From Flavobacterium sp. (lineage in GTDB: Bacteria > Bacteroidota > Bacteroidia > Flavobacteriales > Flavobacteriaceae): 64,000 nt of DNA. A model generated the notes under the pieces. It saw nothing but the letters and a program-made list of their open reading frames with translations, was not told the DNA's origin and searched no databases. Both the position numbers and the translations under genes were made by a program. The stretch spans positions 1 to 64,000 of the forward strand of contig NZ_JAPZSP010000005.1 in assembly GCF_027531705.1 (NCBI RefSeq), read 5' to 3'. Below, piece after piece: positions 1-8,231 of the stretch (positions are counted from its first letter, which is position 1; the number at the start of each line of letters is the position of its first letter).

Positions 1-612
1 GGATTTTATATTCCAAGATACCAAAATTTGAATGGTGAAAAGAAAAATTACTTAAGAGGTTTTGGTTACCAAGGTGGAGCATCAAGAAACGGTTGGGAAT
101 CGCAAGTTGCCGAAATGAGTTTTGGAAAAGACTTGAAAGACATGATGGGCGAACCAGGAAAATGGAATATTGGAGCAACTGCTTTCGGAGAAATGCTTCC
201 ATATCATGAAAATAGAATTTCTTTAGACGCCGAGAAAAAAGACAAATGGGGTTTACCAGTCTTAAATTTTGATGTCGAAATTAAAGAAAATGAAAAGAAG
301 ATGCGTGAAGACATGAAAAACGACATGAAAGAAATGTTGGAAATTGCTGGTGCTAAAAATGTAAATATTTTTGAAGCTGATTATGCACCAGGAATGGGAA
401 TTCACGAAATGGGAACTGCAAGAATGGGTAGAGATCCAAAATCTTCTGTTCTAAATGGAAATAATCAAGTGTGGGATTGCTTAAATGTGTTTGTAACTGA
501 CGGTGCTTGTATGACTTCTGCAAGTTGTGTGAATCCATCATTAACTTACATGGCTTTAACAGCAAGAGCGGCAAATTTTGCAACTGAAGAATTAAAAAAA
601 GGTAACCTTTAA
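1..612 (+). CDS. GMC-family oxidoreductase, C-terminal part (5' end outside window)
   Basis: The reading frame is open from base 1, so the gene begins upstream of the window; only about 203 C-terminal residues are seen. The segment carries the GMC_oxred_C signature: the HEMGTARMG stretch (around bases 403-429) includes the usual active-site His, and an Asn-Pro-Ser-Leu-Thr near the end fits the second conserved His/Asn position. Such flavoproteins oxidise sugar hydroxyls. The next gene, 12 bases on, is a gluconate-dehydrogenase-subunit-3 protein. That pairing is typical of membrane-associated sugar dehydrogenases, including glucoside 3-dehydrogenases, which pass electrons to cytochrome c. The substrate is inferred from context only. 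Confidence 0.9.
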   Translation, partial: GFYIPRYQNLNGEKKNYLRGFGYQGGASRNGWESQVAEMSFGKDLKDMMGEPGKWNIGATAFGEMLPYHENRISLDAEKKDKWGLPVLNFDVEIKENEKKMREDMKNDMKEMLEIAGAKNVNIFEADYAPGMGIHEMGTARMGRDPKSSVLNGNNQVWDCLNVFVTDGACMTSASCVNPSLTYMALTARAANFATEELKKGNL

Positions 613-624
613 AAAATTACTATC

Positions 625-1161
625 ATGAACAGAAGAGATTTAATTAAAAATATAGCTATAATTAGTGGTGGTTTGTTTATCGGTTCTAATTTTCTTTTAA
701 CTAGTTGTAAAAATTCCGAAGCTGGTTCGCAAGTAATAAGCGAAGATTTGTTGAAATTATTAGACGAAGTTGCCGAGACTATCATTCCTGAAACAGAAAC
801 TGCTGGAGCAAAAACTACCAAAGTTGCTGAATTTATCAATAAAATTTTCCAAGATATTTATACCGACGAAGAACAGAAAGAGTTTATTGCAGCTTTAAAA
901 ATGATAAATGATAAAGCTAAAGAAAAAATGGGTGATGATTTCGTAAATCTTTCAGCCGATAAAAAAGCACAATTGTTTAGCGAAATCAAGAGCCCAAAAG
1001 ACAAAGGCTTCTTAGCGATGTATCAAATGGTTTTATATTCTTATCTTACATCAGAAAAAGGAATGAAAGCAACTTTCAGATATGTTCCAGTTCCTGGGAA
1101 GCAAGAAGGCGATATACCTTATAAAAAAGGAGATAAAATGTTTGTTGGTTTGGCGGGATAA
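625..1161 (+). CDS. Gluconate 2-dehydrogenase subunit 3 family protein
   Basis: A 178-residue protein whose N-terminus has an Arg-Arg pair at residues 3-4, a hydrophobic stretch and a Thr-Ser-Cys lipobox-like site at residue 28, so Tat export and perhaps lipidation are likely. The rest matches the small, helical subunit-3 family, which partners GMC flavoproteins. It lies 12 bases behind the GMC gene and 10 before a GH3 gene, so co-transcription is likely. It probably acts as the maturation or export partner of the upstream dehydrogenase. Family assignment is firm; sugar specificity is not shown. Confidence 0.88.
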   Translation: MNRRDLIKNIAIISGGLFIGSNFLLTSCKNSEAGSQVISEDLLKLLDEVAETIIPETETAGAKTTKVAEFINKIFQDIYTDEEQKEFIAALKMINDKAKEKMGDDFVNLSADKKAQLFSEIKSPKDKGFLAMYQMVLYSYLTSEKGMKATFRYVPVPGKQEGDIPYKKGDKMFVGLAG

Positions 1162-1171
1162 ATTTTAGAAA

Positions 1172-3505
1172 ATGAAAAAAAATATTGTTTTAGGTTTAGT
1201 AATAATTAGTTTAGGAACAACCGTAAATGCTCAAAAAAAGTGGAAAGAAATTCCCAAAGATAATTACGCTATCATTACTAATGAAAACGGTTTATCTCTT
1301 GGTTACGCAACCGATTCTGGCGTGAAAATCCTAACAGTTGATGGTTTTGCTTTCAAAGATTTAAACAAAAACAATGTTTTAGATCCTTATGAAGATTGGC
1401 GATTAAATGTAAATGAAAGAGCCAAAAATTTAGCGTCTTTAATGTCAGTTGAACAAATTGCTGGTTTGATGTTATACAGTCGTCATCAAGCAATTCCTGC
1501 ACCTGAACAAGGCTGGACAACTGGAACTTATAATGGAAAACCCTTTTCTAAAAGCGGTGCAAAAGAAACTGATTTATCCGATCAACAAATTGAGTTTTTA
1601 ACTAAAGACAACTTAAGACATATTTTGTTAACATCGGTTCAAAGTCCAACAATTGCAGCACAATGGAATAATAATGTACAAAAATTATCAGAAGGAATAG
1701 GACTCGGAATTCCAGCCAACAATAGCTCTGATCCAAGACATGGTGCTAATAAAGATACTGAATATAATGCTGGTTCTGGCGGAACAATTTCGCAATGGCC
1801 CGAAGAATTGGGTTTATCTGCCACTTTTGACCCTGCAATAACTCAACAATTTGGTTCAATTGCGGCTAAAGAATACAGAGCATTAGGAATTGCAACTGCT
1901 TTATCACCTCAAATTGATTTGGCCACCGAACCAAGATGGAACCGTTTTATTGGAACTTTTGGTGAAGATCCTAAACTCGCAACCGATATGGCTAGAGCTT
2001 ATGTTGATGGTTTTCAAACTTCATCCAACGAAGTTGATACTTATAACGGTTGGGGAAACCAAAGTGTGAATGCAATGATTAAACATTGGCCAAGTGGTGG
2101 ACCAGAAGAAGCAGGTCGAGATGCACATTTTGCCTACGGAAAATTTGCCGTATATCCAGGAAATAATTTTGAAACTCATCTTAAACCTTTTCTTGATGGT
2201 GCTTTTAATCTTTCTGGTAAAACCCAAAAGGCTTCTGCAGTTATGCCTTATTATACAATATCTTTCAATCAAGATAAAAAAAATAATGAAAATGTTGGAA
2301 ATGGTTTTAGTAAATATATTATAACTGATTTATTACGAGATAAATATAAATATGATGGTGTCGTGTGCACCGATTGGCTTATAACAGCAGATGAAGGTAA
2401 AACACCAGACGTTTTTGCAGGAAAATCATGGGGTGTTGAAAAAATGAGTGTAGCCGAAAGACACTACAAAGTGTTAATGGCAGGAGTTGATCAGTTTGGT
2501 GGGAATAATGACGTTAAACCTGTAATTGAAGCTTATCAAATGGGTGTAAAAGAGTATGGAGAGACTTTTATGCGAACTCGTTTTGAACAATCTGCAGTTC
2601 GTTTACTTCTCAATATTTTCAGAGTTGGATTGTTTGAAAATCCCTATTTGGATGCTGTCACAACAAATGCTATTGTTGGAAAACCTGAATACATGAAAGC
2701 GGGTTATGAAGCTCAATTGAAGTCAATTGTAATGATAAAAAATCAGAAAAAAACCTTGCCAATTCAAGAAAGAAAAACTGTTTATGTTCCAAAAAGAACA
2801 ACACCAGCTACTGTCAATTTTTTCGGAATGCCAGTTCCAGAAAAGACAGAGTATCCTGTGAATTTAGATTTAATTAAAAAATATTATGATGTAACCGATG
2901 TTCCATCAAAAGCTGATTTTGCTTTGGTTTTCATTAAGAGTCCAATTAGTAACGGTTATAGCGCTCAAGATAGAAAAGAAGGAGGTAATGGTTATGTTCC
3001 AATTAGTTTACAATTGAAAGATTATAAAGCGACAACCGCTAGAGCATCAAGTATTGCTGCAGGTGATCCAGTTGTTGACCCAACAATAACCAACAGAAGT
3101 TATCTGAATAAAGTATCAAAATCAAATTCTTATCCTGATTTGAATACTATTTTAGAAACCAAAAAAGCAATGAAAGGAAAACCTGTAATTGTTTCTGTAA
3201 ATGTTTCTAATCCAATGGTTTTTTCAGAATTTGAAAAACAAGTAGATGCCATCGTTTGTGAGTTTGGTGTTCAAACGGAAGCTTTATTAGACATTATTTC
3301 AGGAAAAGTTGAGCCTTCAGGATTATTACCTCTACAAATGCCTAATGATATGGAAACAGTCGAAAAGCAGTTTGAAGATGTTCCACACGACATGATTCCA
3401 TATGTTGATTGTACAAAAAATGTTTACGATTTTGGATTTGGATTAAATTGGAAAGGAAAAATTTCTGATGCAAGAACTCAAAAATATAAAATAACCAAAA
3501 AATAA
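1172..3505 (+). CDS. Glycoside hydrolase family 3 (beta-glucosidase-like), secreted
   Basis: 777 residues, starting with a signal peptide that ends near Val-Asn-Ala-Gln at residues 18-21. The N-terminal TIM-barrel domain (about 60-490) has the KHWPSGGPEEAGRD region and the VVCTDW motif, whose Asp (residue 401) is the expected catalytic nucleophile. A C-terminal alpha/beta sandwich follows. Length is normal for the family. The protein should release terminal beta-linked sugars in the periplasm or at the surface. It sits inside the dehydrogenase-isomerase-cytochrome-DUF1080 run, which suggests it supplies or consumes the same glycosides. The exact linkage cannot be read from sequence. Confidence 0.93.
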   Translation: MKKNIVLGLVIISLGTTVNAQKKWKEIPKDNYAIITNENGLSLGYATDSGVKILTVDGFAFKDLNKNNVLDPYEDWRLNVNERAKNLASLMSVEQIAGLMLYSRHQAIPAPEQGWTTGTYNGKPFSKSGAKETDLSDQQIEFLTKDNLRHILLTSVQSPTIAAQWNNNVQKLSEGIGLGIPANNSSDPRHGANKDTEYNAGSGGTISQWPEELGLSATFDPAITQQFGSIAAKEYRALGIATALSPQIDLATEPRWNRFIGTFGEDPKLATDMARAYVDGFQTSSNEVDTYNGWGNQSVNAMIKHWPSGGPEEAGRDAHFAYGKFAVYPGNNFETHLKPFLDGAFNLSGKTQKASAVMPYYTISFNQDKKNNENVGNGFSKYIITDLLRDKYKYDGVVCTDWLITADEGKTPDVFAGKSWGVEKMSVAERHYKVLMAGVDQFGGNNDVKPVIEAYQMGVKEYGETFMRTRFEQSAVRLLLNIFRVGLFENPYLDAVTTNAIVGKPEYMKAGYEAQLKSIVMIKNQKKTLPIQERKTVYVPKRTTPATVNFFGMPVPEKTEYPVNLDLIKKYYDVTDVPSKADFALVFIKSPISNGYSAQDRKEGGNGYVPISLQLKDYKATTARASSIAAGDPVVDPTITNRSYLNKVSKSNSYPDLNTILETKKAMKGKPVIVSVNVSNPMVFSEFEKQVDAIVCEFGVQTEALLDIISGKVEPSGLLPLQMPNDMETVEKQFEDVPHDMIPYVDCTKNVYDFGFGLNWKGKISDARTQKYKITKK

Positions 3506-3514
3506 TAACCAACC

Positions 3515-4378
3515 ATGGATAGAAGAAAATTTGTAATCAAATCGGCACAAGCAGCCGCTCTATTAGCTGTGCTTCCCAATATTGCTTGTTCAAATAAGTT
3601 GGTTTCGGCTAATGGAATTTATACTGAATTTGGTATTCAATTATGGACATTAAGAGACATTATCAATGCTAATCCACAAGAAACCATTCGACAAGTAGGA
3701 AAAATGGGCTATACCCAAATTGAAAGTTTTGAAGGCGAAAAAGGAATTTTTTGGGGAATGAAACCTAAAGAGTTCAAATCGTTTTTAGATGGCGAAAACT
3801 TAAAACTAGTAAGCGCACATTGTAATTGGACAAAAGATTTACAACAAAAAGCGGCTGATGTAGCAAGTATTGGTGGAAAATATCTTATTTGTCCTTGGCT
3901 TGGACCACAAAAGACATTAGACGATTATAAAAAGTATGCTGACGAATTCAATAAAGCTGGAGAAATTTGTAATAAAGAAGGTGTGAAATTTGCTTATCAC
4001 AATCACGATTATTCATTCAAAGAAATGGATGGTGTAATTCCGCAACAACTTTTTATGGATAGAACTAATGCAGATTTAGTCGATTTTGAAATGGATATGT
4101 ATTGGGTTGTAACGGCCGGAGTTGATCCAGTTGAGTATATGGCAAAATATAAAAATCGTTTCAAATTGTGTCATATTAAAGATAGAAACAAAGATTCAAA
4201 AGAACCGTTTGATTCTTGTACGCTCGGTGATGGATTTATAAATTATCCAGAAATTTTGGTAAAAGCCAAAGAATATGGGATGGAATATTTCATATACGAG
4301 CAAGAAAAATACAACGACAAAGGCGTTTTAGCTAATGCTAAAGAAAGTGCCGAATATTTGAAAAAACTGCAACGTTAA
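3515..4378 (+). CDS. Sugar phosphate isomerase/epimerase (AP endonuclease 2 fold), exported
   Basis: 287 residues with a Tat-like start (Arg-Arg at residues 3-4), a hydrophobic segment and a lipobox-like Ile-Ala-Cys at 23-25. The mature part is a xylose-isomerase-type TIM barrel: FGIQLWTLRD opens the barrel, YHNHDYSF gives a His pair, and HIKDRNK and YEQEKY supply further likely metal ligands. Members of this family often act on keto-sugars without phosphate. Export places it with the dehydrogenase and DUF1080 protein in the periplasm. It lies 10 bases after the GH3 gene. The role as a 3-keto-sugar lyase or epimerase is an inference. Confidence 0.88.
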   Translation: MDRRKFVIKSAQAAALLAVLPNIACSNKLVSANGIYTEFGIQLWTLRDIINANPQETIRQVGKMGYTQIESFEGEKGIFWGMKPKEFKSFLDGENLKLVSAHCNWTKDLQQKAADVASIGGKYLICPWLGPQKTLDDYKKYADEFNKAGEICNKEGVKFAYHNHDYSFKEMDGVIPQQLFMDRTNADLVDFEMDMYWVVTAGVDPVEYMAKYKNRFKLCHIKDRNKDSKEPFDSCTLGDGFINYPEILVKAKEYGMEYFIYEQEKYNDKGVLANAKESAEYLKKLQR

Positions 4379-4391
4379 TTTAAGTTTTTAA

Positions 4392-5444
4392 ATGAAAACA
4401 ATAAAAGGACCTGCTATATTTTTAGCACAATTTTACGGGGATAATGCGCCGTTTGATACTATTGACAACATCTGTCAATGGGCAGCTAATTTAGGATACA
4501 AAGGTGTTCAAATTCCGACTTGGGATGCAAAGTATTTCAATTTAGAAAAAGTAGCAACCGATAAAGTTTTTGCCCAAGAATACAAGGCTAAAATAAATAG
4601 TTATGGTTTAGAAATAACCGAATTATCAACGCATTTACAAGGGCAATTAATTGCTGTTAATCCTGCTTATGACCAACTTTTTGATGGTTTTGCTCCTGAT
4701 TATTGCAAGAATAATCCAAAAGCTCGTTACGATTGGGCTGTTCAACAACTTAAATGGGCAGCAAAGGCTTCTGAAAATTTGGGTTTAAGTGCTCATGCTA
4801 CTTTTAGCGGTTCGTTACTTTGGCACACCGTTTATCCATGGCCACAACGACCAGCTGGTTTGGTTGACGAAGGGTTCACAGAATTGGCAAAACGCTGGAC
4901 ACCTATTTTGAATGAATTTGATGCATGTGGAGTTGATTTATGTTACGAAGTTCATGCTGGCGAAGATTTGTGCGACGGTATTTCGTATGAAATGTTTCTA
5001 GACAAAGTTAAGCAACATCCAAGAGCGTGTTTGTTGTATGATCCATCACATTTCGTTTTACAGTGTTTGGATTATGTGACTTATATCGACCATTATCATG
5101 AACGAATTAGAGCATGCCATATCAAAGACGCTGAGTTTAATCCAACAGGAAAACAAGGTGTTTATGGTGGATTTCAAAATTGGACCGATAGAGCTGGAAG
5201 ATTCCGCTCGTTGGGTGATGGTCAAGTTGATTTTAAAAAAGTTTTTAGTAAATTAGCACACTACGATTTTCCGGGTTGGGCCGTTTTAGAATGGGAATGT
5301 TGTTACAAAAACCAAGAAGACGGTGCCAAAGAAGGAGTAGAGTTCATAAAAAATCATATTATCAGAGTAACTGATAAAGCATTTGATGATTTTGCAAGTG
5401 TTGAACAAGACAAAGAGTTTAATAGAAGAGTTTTAGGAATTTAA
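4392..5444 (+). CDS. Sugar phosphate isomerase/epimerase, cytoplasmic
   Basis: 350 residues without a signal peptide. It is a second AP-endonuclease-2-fold TIM barrel but clearly a different subfamily from the preceding gene: longer, with YKGVQIPTWD near the start, CYEVHAGEDL in the middle, ACHIKDAEF, and WAVLEWECC near the end, which provide Glu, His and Asp metal ligands. It starts 14 bases after its neighbour. The pair of one exported and one cytoplasmic isomerase suggests sequential handling of the same modified sugar across the inner membrane. Function beyond the family is inferred. Confidence 0.88.
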   Translation: MKTIKGPAIFLAQFYGDNAPFDTIDNICQWAANLGYKGVQIPTWDAKYFNLEKVATDKVFAQEYKAKINSYGLEITELSTHLQGQLIAVNPAYDQLFDGFAPDYCKNNPKARYDWAVQQLKWAAKASENLGLSAHATFSGSLLWHTVYPWPQRPAGLVDEGFTELAKRWTPILNEFDACGVDLCYEVHAGEDLCDGISYEMFLDKVKQHPRACLLYDPSHFVLQCLDYVTYIDHYHERIRACHIKDAEFNPTGKQGVYGGFQNWTDRAGRFRSLGDGQVDFKKVFSKLAHYDFPGWAVLEWECCYKNQEDGAKEGVEFIKNHIIRVTDKAFDDFASVEQDKEFNRRVLGI

Positions 5445-5463
5445 AAATAGAATAATAGATTTT

Positions 5464-5832
5464 ATGAAAAAAATAGTTTTAGTTGCTGTGGTTGCAACGA
5501 TGCTTACATCATGTGGTGAAAAGAAAAAAGAAGTAACCGAAGAAGAATTTACAACTGAAAAACCAGTTGCCGAAGAAACTAAAATTTCAAGAGGTGAGGA
5601 ATTGATTGCTGCAAGTGATTGTTTGGCTTGTCATAAAGTTGATGAAAAAGTAGTTGGTCCATCATATAAAGAAGTTGCAGCTAAGTATACAGAGAAAGAT
5701 GTTGCTATGCTTACAGAAAAAATAATAAAAGGCGGACAAGGAGTTTGGGGTGAAGTTCCAATGACACCACATCCAACAGTTTCAACAGAGGATGCTACTG
5801 AAATGGTAAACTATATACTTACTTTAAAATAA
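5464..5832 (+). CDS. c-type cytochrome lipoprotein
   Basis: 122 residues. A short signal ends in a Thr-Ser-Cys lipobox (Cys17), followed by a charged linker of Lys and Glu. One heme site is seen, Cys53-x-x-Cys56-His57, with GPSYKEVAAKY behind it; Met100 in VPMTPHP is the likely sixth ligand. Length fits a small class I cytochrome c. It should be the electron acceptor for the GMC dehydrogenase at the beginning of the locus, in the way that glucoside 3-dehydrogenase complexes carry a cytochrome subunit. Spacing to the DUF1080 gene is only 4 bases. Confidence 0.92.
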   Translation: MKKIVLVAVVATMLTSCGEKKKEVTEEEFTTEKPVAEETKISRGEELIAASDCLACHKVDEKVVGPSYKEVAAKYTEKDVAMLTEKIIKGGQGVWGEVPMTPHPTVSTEDATEMVNYILTLK

Positions 5833-5836
5833 TGTA

Positions 5837-6613
5837 ATGATGAAAAAACTACTTATAATTGCTCTTTTTGCTTCAACTTTTATTGCTTGTAAAAAAGAAA
5901 AAACAGCTGAAGTTGCTGTCTCAAATGAAACAGTTCAAAAAGATTCGTTAGCTTTTAATTCATTGTCTGATTCCGAAAAAGCAGAAGGATGGGAATTATT
6001 ATTTGATGGAAAATCAATTGAGGGTTGGCACAAATACGGAACTGATTCAATAGGAAAAGCTTGGGAAGTTAATGATCAATCTATCCATTTGAATGTTTCA
6101 GATAAAAAAGATTGGCAAGCAGCTAATGGTGGTGATATTATTTCAGCAAAAGAGTATAGTAATTTTCATTTAAAATTAGATTGGAAAGTAGCCAAAAATG
6201 GAAATAGTGGTATTATTTTTTATGTGCACGAAGATCCAAAAAAATATGAATTCCCTTGGATGACTGGTCCAGAAATGCAAGTTTTAGATAATAACGGACA
6301 TCCTGATTCTAAAATTATTAAACACAGAGCAGGTGATTTATACGATTTAATAACTTCAAAAGAAACTGTAAAACCAGCCGAAGAATGGAATCATGCTGAA
6401 ATCATTTCAAACAAAGGCAAACTTGAATTTTATCTAAATGATGAAAAAGTTCTAGAAACAACCATGTGGGATGATGCTTGGAAAAAAATGATAGCAGGCT
6501 CTAAATTCCATGAATTTCCTGGATTCGGCACCTATAAATCGGGTAAATTATGTTTGCAAGATCATGGTGATAAGATTTGGTTCAGAAACATAAAAATTAA
6601 AGAATTGAAATAA
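5837..6613 (+). CDS. DUF1080 / 3-keto-glycoside lyase-hydratase-like lipoprotein
   Basis: 258 residues, lipobox Ile-Ala-Cys with Cys18. Two consecutive ATG codons (5837 and 5840) could start it. The body is a single DUF1080 (PF06439) beta-sandwich of the LamG-like type: GWELLFDGKSIEGWHKYG marks its start, SGIIFYVHEDP and PEMQVLDNNGHPD the core. Proteins of this family have been linked to cleavage of 3-keto-glycosides. The gene order dehydrogenase, cytochrome, DUF1080 fits that role. A perfect hairpin terminator lies directly behind it, closing the operon. Confidence 0.88.
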   Translation: MMKKLLIIALFASTFIACKKEKTAEVAVSNETVQKDSLAFNSLSDSEKAEGWELLFDGKSIEGWHKYGTDSIGKAWEVNDQSIHLNVSDKKDWQAANGGDIISAKEYSNFHLKLDWKVAKNGNSGIIFYVHEDPKKYEFPWMTGPEMQVLDNNGHPDSKIIKHRAGDLYDLITSKETVKPAEEWNHAEIISNKGKLEFYLNDEKVLETTMWDDAWKKMIAGSKFHEFPGFGTYKSGKLCLQDHGDKIWFRNIKIKELK

Positions 6614-6618
6614 GAAAT

Positions 6619-6650
6619 AAAATCCGAAGTCACATTCGGATTTTATTTTA
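6619..6650 (+). terminator. Rho-independent terminator of the sugar-oxidation operon
   Basis: Arms AAAATCCGAA (6619-6628) and TTCGGATTTT (6635-6644) form a perfect 10-bp stem with a six-base loop, followed by a T-rich tract. It begins 6 bases after the DUF1080 stop codon and separates that operon from ytxJ. Confidence 0.8.
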
Positions 6651-6664
6651 TTAAAAAGAAAAGT

Positions 6665-7051
6665 ATGAGTTTATTTAAAAATATATTTGGAAGTTCTGAT
6701 GAAGAAACAACCAATTCAAAATTAGATTGGAAACCATTAACTGATTTAGGTCAACTTGATGAAATTGTGGATTTGTCTAATGAAAAACCTGTTGCTATTT
6801 TCAAACATAGTACAAGATGTAGTATTAGCAGAATGGCTCTCAAACAGTTTGAAAACGAGTTTGATTTACAAGATAAAATAGCTATTTATTTCTTAGATTT
6901 ATTGAATTACCGAGAAATTTCAAATGAAATTGCCAACCGTTTCAATGTAATGCATCAATCGCCACAAATTCTTTTGATTAAAAACGGAAAAGCCATTTAC
7001 CACGATTCTCACAGCGATATCGAAGCTGCCATTTTAAAAAACTATTTATAA
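6665..7051 (+). CDS. ytxJ: Bacillithiol system redox-active protein YtxJ
   Basis: 128 residues, soluble, thioredoxin-like. The HSTRCSIS motif near residue 49 is the monothiol active site of the YtxJ (DUF2847) family, with one Cys followed by Ser in place of a CxxC. A conserved cis-Pro region QSPQILLIKNGKA follows. These proteins act like glutaredoxins in organisms that use bacillithiol. The gene starts after the terminator at 6619-6650, and the lactonase start codon comes one base after its stop, so the two form their own transcription unit. Confidence 0.85.
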   Translation: MSLFKNIFGSSDEETTNSKLDWKPLTDLGQLDEIVDLSNEKPVAIFKHSTRCSISRMALKQFENEFDLQDKIAIYFLDLLNYREISNEIANRFNVMHQSPQILLIKNGKAIYHDSHSDIEAAILKNYL

Positions 7052-7052
7052 A

Positions 7053-8162
7053 ATGAAAAAAAATATTTTAGGGTTGATGCTTTCTTTTTTGATTGCAAGT
7101 TGTTCAACTTCAAAACAAGCTACTTTTTTGGTTGGAACTTATACAGCAAATGCATCTCAAGGAATAAATGTTATTCAATTTGACACTAATTCAAAAGCAA
7201 TTTCTATTCAAAATCTCATTCCAGGAATAGAAAATCCTTCATTTGTAATAACTAATAAAGGTAAGACAATTCTGGTCGCTGTTGAAGAAACTGCGAGTGA
7301 AACTGGTGGAAAAGTAACTTCGTATTCGTATGATTCTACTTCAAATAAATTTAAAAAGCTAAATTCCCTTTTTACCAAAGGAAATCACCCTTGTACAGTG
7401 ACTTTCAGTCCAGATGAAAAGTATGTTATTGTTGGAAATTATTCAGGCGGAAATTTAGCTGTTTTTCCTATCGACCAACAAGGAAATCTTTCTGAAAACA
7501 CTCAATTTATTCAATATGAAGGCAAAAGTGTGAATGCTGAGCGCCAAGAAAAACCGCATGTGCATTCAGTTGTTTTTCATCCTAAAGATAGTTTTCTTTT
7601 CGTAGCCGATTTAGGTCGCGATGCAATCGAAATGGTTCCTTTTGATGCCAATTCAAAAACATTTTTACAAATAGAAAATGCAATTTCGACCAAAGTGTCA
7701 AGTGGTTCTGGACCAAGACATTTGCTTTTTAACAAAGCAGGAAATACACTTTATGTAACCTACGAATTGACAAATGAAATAGGTGTTTTCAAATTTGAAG
7801 ATAACCAATTGCAACACCAACAAACAATAGCATTAACCAAAACACCTACAAAAAGCGGTTCCGCAGCTGAATTGCGATTGAGCGACGACGGAAATTATTT
7901 GTACGCGACCGTTAGAGGAAACGATAATCAATTGGTTGTAATGAAAACAAATCAAGATAAAGATTTAGAAGTTATCCAAAGTATTGCAACAGGAAAAGCA
8001 CCACGTAATTTTATTTTGACAAATGACCAAAAAAATATTCTAATTGCCAATCAAAATTCAGATAAAATAACCGTTTTTGATAGAGACACAAAATCAGGAT
8101 TATTATCGCCAACTTCGAGCGAAATCAGCATTCCAAAACCAGTTTACTTGTTCAACTTTTAA
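7053..8162 (+). CDS. Lactonase family beta-propeller lipoprotein
   Basis: 369 residues with a lipobox (Ile-Ala-Ser-Cys, Cys17). The remaining sequence is a seven-bladed propeller of the 6-phosphogluconolactonase YbhE type: FLVGTYT at the N-terminus, HPCTVTFSPDEKYVIVGNY, HVHSVVFHPKD and GSGPRHLLFN are the usual blade signatures. It is exported, so it may open sugar lactones produced outside the cytoplasm, for example by the GMC dehydrogenase system just upstream. The lipoprotein form makes a pentose-phosphate role less likely. A shared terminator follows. Confidence 0.86.
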   Translation: MKKNILGLMLSFLIASCSTSKQATFLVGTYTANASQGINVIQFDTNSKAISIQNLIPGIENPSFVITNKGKTILVAVEETASETGGKVTSYSYDSTSNKFKKLNSLFTKGNHPCTVTFSPDEKYVIVGNYSGGNLAVFPIDQQGNLSENTQFIQYEGKSVNAERQEKPHVHSVVFHPKDSFLFVADLGRDAIEMVPFDANSKTFLQIENAISTKVSSGSGPRHLLFNKAGNTLYVTYELTNEIGVFKFEDNQLQHQQTIALTKTPTKSGSAAELRLSDDGNYLYATVRGNDNQLVVMKTNQDKDLEVIQSIATGKAPRNFILTNDQKNILIANQNSDKITVFDRDTKSGLLSPTSSEISIPKPVYLFNF

Positions 8163-8171
8163 AAAATAAAA

Positions 8172-8199
8172 AAACGCATCTGAAATTTCAAATGCGTTT
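8172..8199. terminator. Bidirectional terminator between convergent genes
   Basis: Arms AAACGCAT (8172-8179) and ATGCGTTT (8192-8199) pair perfectly around a 12-base loop. A-rich sequence precedes and T-rich sequence follows. It sits between the lactonase stop and the convergent lipoprotein gene, so it can serve both strands. Confidence 0.7.
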
Positions 8200-8231
8200 A
8201 CTTCTTACTTCTTAATTCTAAATTCTGAAAT

